Assembly (NCBI GenBank): GCA_041612095.1
Contig: JBFJJW010000119.1
Location: 1-10,184, forward strand
Length of the DNA stretch: 10,184 nucleotides
Direction: 5' to 3'
DNA from: Solimonas sp041612095
Lineage (GTDB): Bacteria > Pseudomonadota > Gammaproteobacteria > Nevskiales > Nevskiaceae
A program made the translations under genes and the position numbers. Positions 7,868-10,184 of the stretch are shown here, one piece after another (the first letter of the stretch is position 1; each line of letters starts with the position of its first letter). The notes below the pieces were generated by a model. That model made no database searches and was not told where the DNA came from. It saw nothing but the letters and a program-made list of their open reading frames with translations.

Positions 7868-8209
7868 ATGTCGAAGACCCTGTTTGAAAAGATCTGCGAG
7901 CGCGAAATCCCCGCCTCGATCGTCCACGAAGACGAACTATGCGTCGCATTCAAGGACGTCAATCCGGCGGCACCGCAGCATGTGCTGGTGGTGCCGCGCA
8001 AGCCCATGCCCCAGCTCAGCGACGCCAAGGCCGAGGACCAGGGCCTGCTCGGACATTTGCTGCTGATCGCGAACAAGGTCGCGGCGGATGCCGGTTACGG
8101 ATCAGCCTACCGCGTCGTAATCAACAATGGCGCTGGCGCCGGCCAATCCGTGTTTCACCTGCATCTGCACGTCATCGCCGGCCGGCCGTTGAAGTGGCCA
8201 CCGGGGTAG
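7868..8209 (+). CDS. hinT: HIT-family nucleoside phosphoramidase (HinT-like)
   Basis: This small cytoplasmic histidine-triad hydrolase of the HINT branch cleaves purine nucleoside phosphoramidates and acyl-adenylates. The protein is 113 aa, the usual size. The N-terminal half carries ICEREIPASIVHEDELCVAF and HVLVVPRKP. The C-terminus has the active-site block INNGAGAGQSVFHLHLHV, with the triad at H97, H99 and H101; H99 is the probable nucleophile by alignment with human HINT1. The closing GRPLKWPPG is characteristic. GGAA ends 7 nt before the ATG. It stands alone on the plus strand, divergent from msbA (75 bp) and convergent with the DUF4198 gene (16 bp). No standard terminator follows its stop. 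The symbol is by family and the physiological substrate is unknown. Confidence 0.93.
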   Translation: MSKTLFEKICEREIPASIVHEDELCVAFKDVNPAAPQHVLVVPRKPMPQLSDAKAEDQGLLGHLLLIANKVAADAGYGSAYRVVINNGAGAGQSVFHLHLHVIAGRPLKWPPG

Positions 8210-8225
8210 CGGCGCTACACACGGC

Positions 8226-9026
8226 CTACGGCAGTACTTCCAGCGTCGCGGTATAGCTGACGCGCCGCGCATGCGCGGCGTCCGCCTTCGGCTCCTGCTC
8301 TACCGCCGCGTTTAGCCACCACATCCCGGGCTGGTCCCACTTCATGCGAAAGCGCCCCTCATCGTCGGTCACGGCGATGACCTCGGCCTGCTGGTCGCGG
8401 TAGCGCGTACCGCCGGGAATCAGCGTGACTTTCACGCCGGCGGCGGGCACACCATCCAGCAGGAATCGCAGCGCGGCAGTCTCGCCAACGACCAGATCAT
8501 TCGGAGGCGTTTCCGGCAGCAGCTCAAGCCCGCTACCAGCCGATTTGAGTGCCGACCAAGTCGGGGCGCCCGCCGTGGCAAAGGTCTCGATGCGGGTATC
8601 GATCTGCGTCACCTGCAGTCCCGGCGCGTCTGAGGGCACCTCGGCGGCAAACGCCTGCGCGGAGCCACGCCAACGGCGCCGCTCACCGGCCTCTTCCCAA
8701 CTCGCCGTCAAGCCACTGCGCCGAATGGCGATGCGATAGGTTCCCGCCTGCGTCAGCACAAGATCGAAACTGCTCCTGAGCGCGCCTACGCTGCGGTTAT
8801 CGACTGCGGCGTCCGAGCCATCCGGAGCGGTGACCGCCAGATCCTCAAGGCCCAACGGTCGATGGTTGAAATAGAACAGGTCATTGGACACCGCAGCATC
8901 GACGGTGATGGTCTCGCCCGGCACCAGCACCGTGGCGGACGGAAGCAGAAATGCCTTGTGCGGCAATGCCTGCAGCGGCAGCAGCAGCAACGTGAAGCAG
9001 ATCACAGCGGTCGGGATACGGTACAT
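8226..9026 (-). CDS. DUF4198 domain-containing exported protein
   Basis: The 266-aa protein begins with a clear signal peptide (MYRIPTAVICFTLLLLPLQA), followed by LPHKAFLLPS, so it should be periplasmic. The mature N-terminus with an early His (H23) followed by a FLLPS motif, the DAAVSNDLFYFNHRPL stretch and a C-terminal Ig-like part (GVKVTLIPGGTRYRDQ, TDDEGRFRMKWDQPGMWWLNA) all fit the DUF4198 family. That family includes proteins linked to nickel/cobalt or other metal uptake. An early-His segment in related proteins is a candidate metal ligand; this is inference. I chose ATG at 9026 because GGAG lies 5 nt upstream and a signal peptide follows. The same frame is open upstream to about 9347, but that part is a shadow of the DUF2271 gene. 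It lies 20 nt after that gene, probably in one operon. Function is unknown. Confidence 0.85.
   Translation of the reverse strand: MYRIPTAVICFTLLLLPLQALPHKAFLLPSATVLVPGETITVDAAVSNDLFYFNHRPLGLEDLAVTAPDGSDAAVDNRSVGALRSSFDLVLTQAGTYRIAIRRSGLTASWEEAGERRRWRGSAQAFAAEVPSDAPGLQVTQIDTRIETFATAGAPTWSALKSAGSGLELLPETPPNDLVVGETAALRFLLDGVPAAGVKVTLIPGGTRYRDQQAEVIAVTDDEGRFRMKWDQPGMWWLNAAVEQEPKADAAHARRVSYTATLEVLP
8263..8280. repeat. 18-bp perfect palindrome in the 3' part of the DUF4198 gene
   Basis: CGCCGCGCATGCGCGGCG reads the same on both strands. It is inside coding sequence (residues around DAAHARR) and 54 bp past the end of the convergent hinT gene. No T run follows on either strand, so it is not a canonical terminator, though it could pair as an RNA hairpin. 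Confidence 0.6.
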
Positions 9027-9046
9027 GGGGGACTCCGTTGATAGGC

Positions 9047-9577
9047 TCAGGGTTCGAGTCGGACGTTCAGCTGTCCCAGCTCGTGCACTCCGCGCGTACG
9101 CAGGGTGGCAGCGGCTGCCGGCGGCCAATCCAACGGCAGGCTCAGCAACTCGCGGCCGCCAACCTCGCGTGCGGCCTCGACCTGCAGCCGATAGGATCCA
9201 GGTGCCAAGGCAGCCAGGGGGCCGTGCTCTGCGCGGTAATGCAGCACATGGGTGCCGGGCACGCGGGTCGCACCGCTCATTCCATCGACCGGCAGCTGCA
9301 ACGCGCGACCACCGCGCCGCCACCACGTGCGCAGATCCTTGAGCCACTTGGTGCCCTCACCCTCGGGGCCGCCCTTGCCGGTCTGATACCAGAGGGCCAG
9401 ATGCGCCGCGATCTGCTGTTGCTCGCCTTCGAGCCAGATGGCCACGTAAGGCCGGTGGTACTCGGCCACTTTCAAGGCTGGCACTTCCACCGAGACGCCC
9501 AACTCCGCTGCCAAGGCCGCGCCCCATTGCAGGCTCAGCATGCCAACCCAGATCCACGACCACCGACAAGGATTCAT
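9047..9577 (-). CDS. DUF2271 domain-containing exported protein
   Basis: The 176-aa protein has a signal peptide (residues 1-23; WVGMLSLQWGAALAA) with probable cleavage around A23/A24. The mature part matches the DUF2271 family as I recall it: VAEYHRPYVAIWLE (37-50), EGTKWLKDLRTWWRRGGR (74-91), LPVDGMSGATRVPGTH (95-110) and a VEAAREVGGREL segment (133-144). The family has no settled biochemical role. It is commonly found beside PepSY-associated membrane proteins and DUF4198 proteins, as here. I chose ATG at 9577 because GAGAAAG lies just upstream and the signal peptide begins there; the open frame extends to 9757 only as a shadow of the PepSY gene. It starts 13 nt after that gene's stop and ends 20 nt before DUF4198. 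Confidence 0.85.
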   Translation of the reverse strand: MNPCRWSWIWVGMLSLQWGAALAAELGVSVEVPALKVAEYHRPYVAIWLEGEQQQIAAHLALWYQTGKGGPEGEGTKWLKDLRTWWRRGGRALQLPVDGMSGATRVPGTHVLHYRAEHGPLAALAPGSYRLQVEAAREVGGRELLSLPLDWPPAAAATLRTRGVHELGQLNVRLEP

Positions 9578-9590
9578 GATCTTTCTCGAA

Positions 9591-10184
9591 TTAATGAACG
9601 AACAGCACGACCAGCAACAGCGGCGCACTGAGCCCCAGCGCGACCATCGGCCAGGTTGCCGGACGATGGCGCGCGTGCAGGTAGAGCAGGAAAAGCCCGG
9701 TGACCGCGAAGACCAGACAGGCCAGTGCAAACAGGTCAATGAACCAGAACCACGCACGCCCGGTATTGCGTCCCTTGTGCAGGTCGTTCAGATACGCCAC
9801 CCAGCCGCGGCTCGTGCGCTCAACCTCGACCTCGCCGGTGGCGCGATCAATGCTGAGCCACGCATCCCCGCCAGGCTGCGGGACCGTCACATAGATCTCG
9901 GACTCGCTCCACTCAGCGGCGCGCGCCGCCACATCGATACCCGAAACCTGATGCAGCCACTGGCGCACCGGCCGCGGCAGCACCGCCCCGTCGCTTTCAG
10001 CCGACTGTCCGAGCAGCGCCCGGAGGTCTGCCGGCAACGCTAGGGTTTGGTTGGTCACCGTAGGCGTCGCCTCGATATCCGCCGCATGGTTGAGGGTGAA
10101 GCCCGTTACGCTGAACAGCAGCAAGCCGGCGAGACTCAGCGCCGAACTGATCGAGTGCCACTGGTGCAGTAACTTGAGCCACCG
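9591..10184 (-). CDS. PepSY-associated membrane protein (5' end outside window)
   Basis: The first visible codon is at the window edge (RWLKLLHQWHSISSALSLAG), so the start lies beyond base 10184. About 197 codons plus the TAA stop are seen. The layout is a transmembrane helix (SISSALSLAGLLLFSVTGFTL), a periplasmic stretch of about 95 residues with a PepSY-like region (IYVTVPQPGGDAWLSIDRATGEVEVE), then LNDLHKGRNTGRAWFWFID leading into a second helix (LFALACLVFAVTGLFLLYL). A third helix near the end (MVALGLSAPLLLVVLFV) finishes the protein. PepSY-associated membrane proteins are often encoded beside TonB-dependent receptors and ferric-iron reductase-like systems, but no redox or metal-binding residues can be firmly named. 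It is the upstream member of the DUF2271/DUF4198 operon; what lies before it is not visible. Confidence 0.85.
   Translation of the reverse strand, partial: RWLKLLHQWHSISSALSLAGLLLFSVTGFTLNHAADIEATPTVTNQTLALPADLRALLGQSAESDGAVLPRPVRQWLHQVSGIDVAARAAEWSESEIYVTVPQPGGDAWLSIDRATGEVEVERTSRGWVAYLNDLHKGRNTGRAWFWFIDLFALACLVFAVTGLFLLYLHARHRPATWPMVALGLSAPLLLVVLFVH

Noticed and set aside
8206..8218. Small GTAGC-GGC-GCTAC hairpin at the hinT stop
   Set aside because: A 5-bp stem with a 3-nt loop and no T run is too weak to call a terminator.
9027..9347. N-terminal extension of the DUF4198 frame up to 9347
   Set aside because: It overlaps the DUF2271 gene in another frame; the ATG at 9026 has a ribosome-binding site and begins a signal peptide.
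9578..9757. N-terminal extension of the DUF2271 frame up to 9757
   Set aside because: It overlaps the PepSY gene's membrane helices in another frame; the ATG at 9577 begins a signal peptide.

Overview
The window reads as an ordinary chromosomal segment of a GC-rich gammaproteobacterium, most likely of the order Xanthomonadales. This rests on the rluC / rne divergent pair, the msbA-lpxK-(YcaR-like)-kdsB lipid A/Kdo block, the wording of the RNase E and RluC proteins, and the PepSY / DUF2271 / DUF4198 gene trio at the right end. The assignment is from recall of families, not from a search. I see no mobile element, tRNA, rRNA or CRISPR array.

Left part (1-3998): rluC (23S rRNA pseudouridine synthase) runs leftward off the window edge. 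rne (RNase E, 968 aa with a long low-complexity tail) runs rightward. About 280 bp lie between them, holding a perfect 9-bp inverted repeat at 841-880 and an extended -10 box for rluC. rne ends in a strong bidirectional terminator (4023-4062) shared with the convergent kdsB.

Middle (4088-7792, minus strand): a tightly coupled four-gene operon is transcribed msbA, lpxK, YcaR/Trm112-like, kdsB. Every junction overlaps by 1-4 nt (GTGA, TGATG, GTGA). It makes and moves lipopolysaccharide: KdsB activates Kdo as CMP-Kdo, LpxK adds the 4'-phosphate to the lipid A precursor, and MsbA flips core-lipid A across the inner membrane. A HIT-family hydrolase gene (7868-8209) diverges from msbA with a 75-bp gap.

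Right part (8226-10184, minus strand): three closely spaced genes of poorly characterised envelope families follow: a PepSY-associated membrane protein (cut by the window edge), a DUF2271 exported protein and a DUF4198 exported protein. They look like one operon acting at the inner membrane and in the periplasm, plausibly in metal or iron handling. Their function is not established from the sequence, and this is the part of the window with the most unknown biology.
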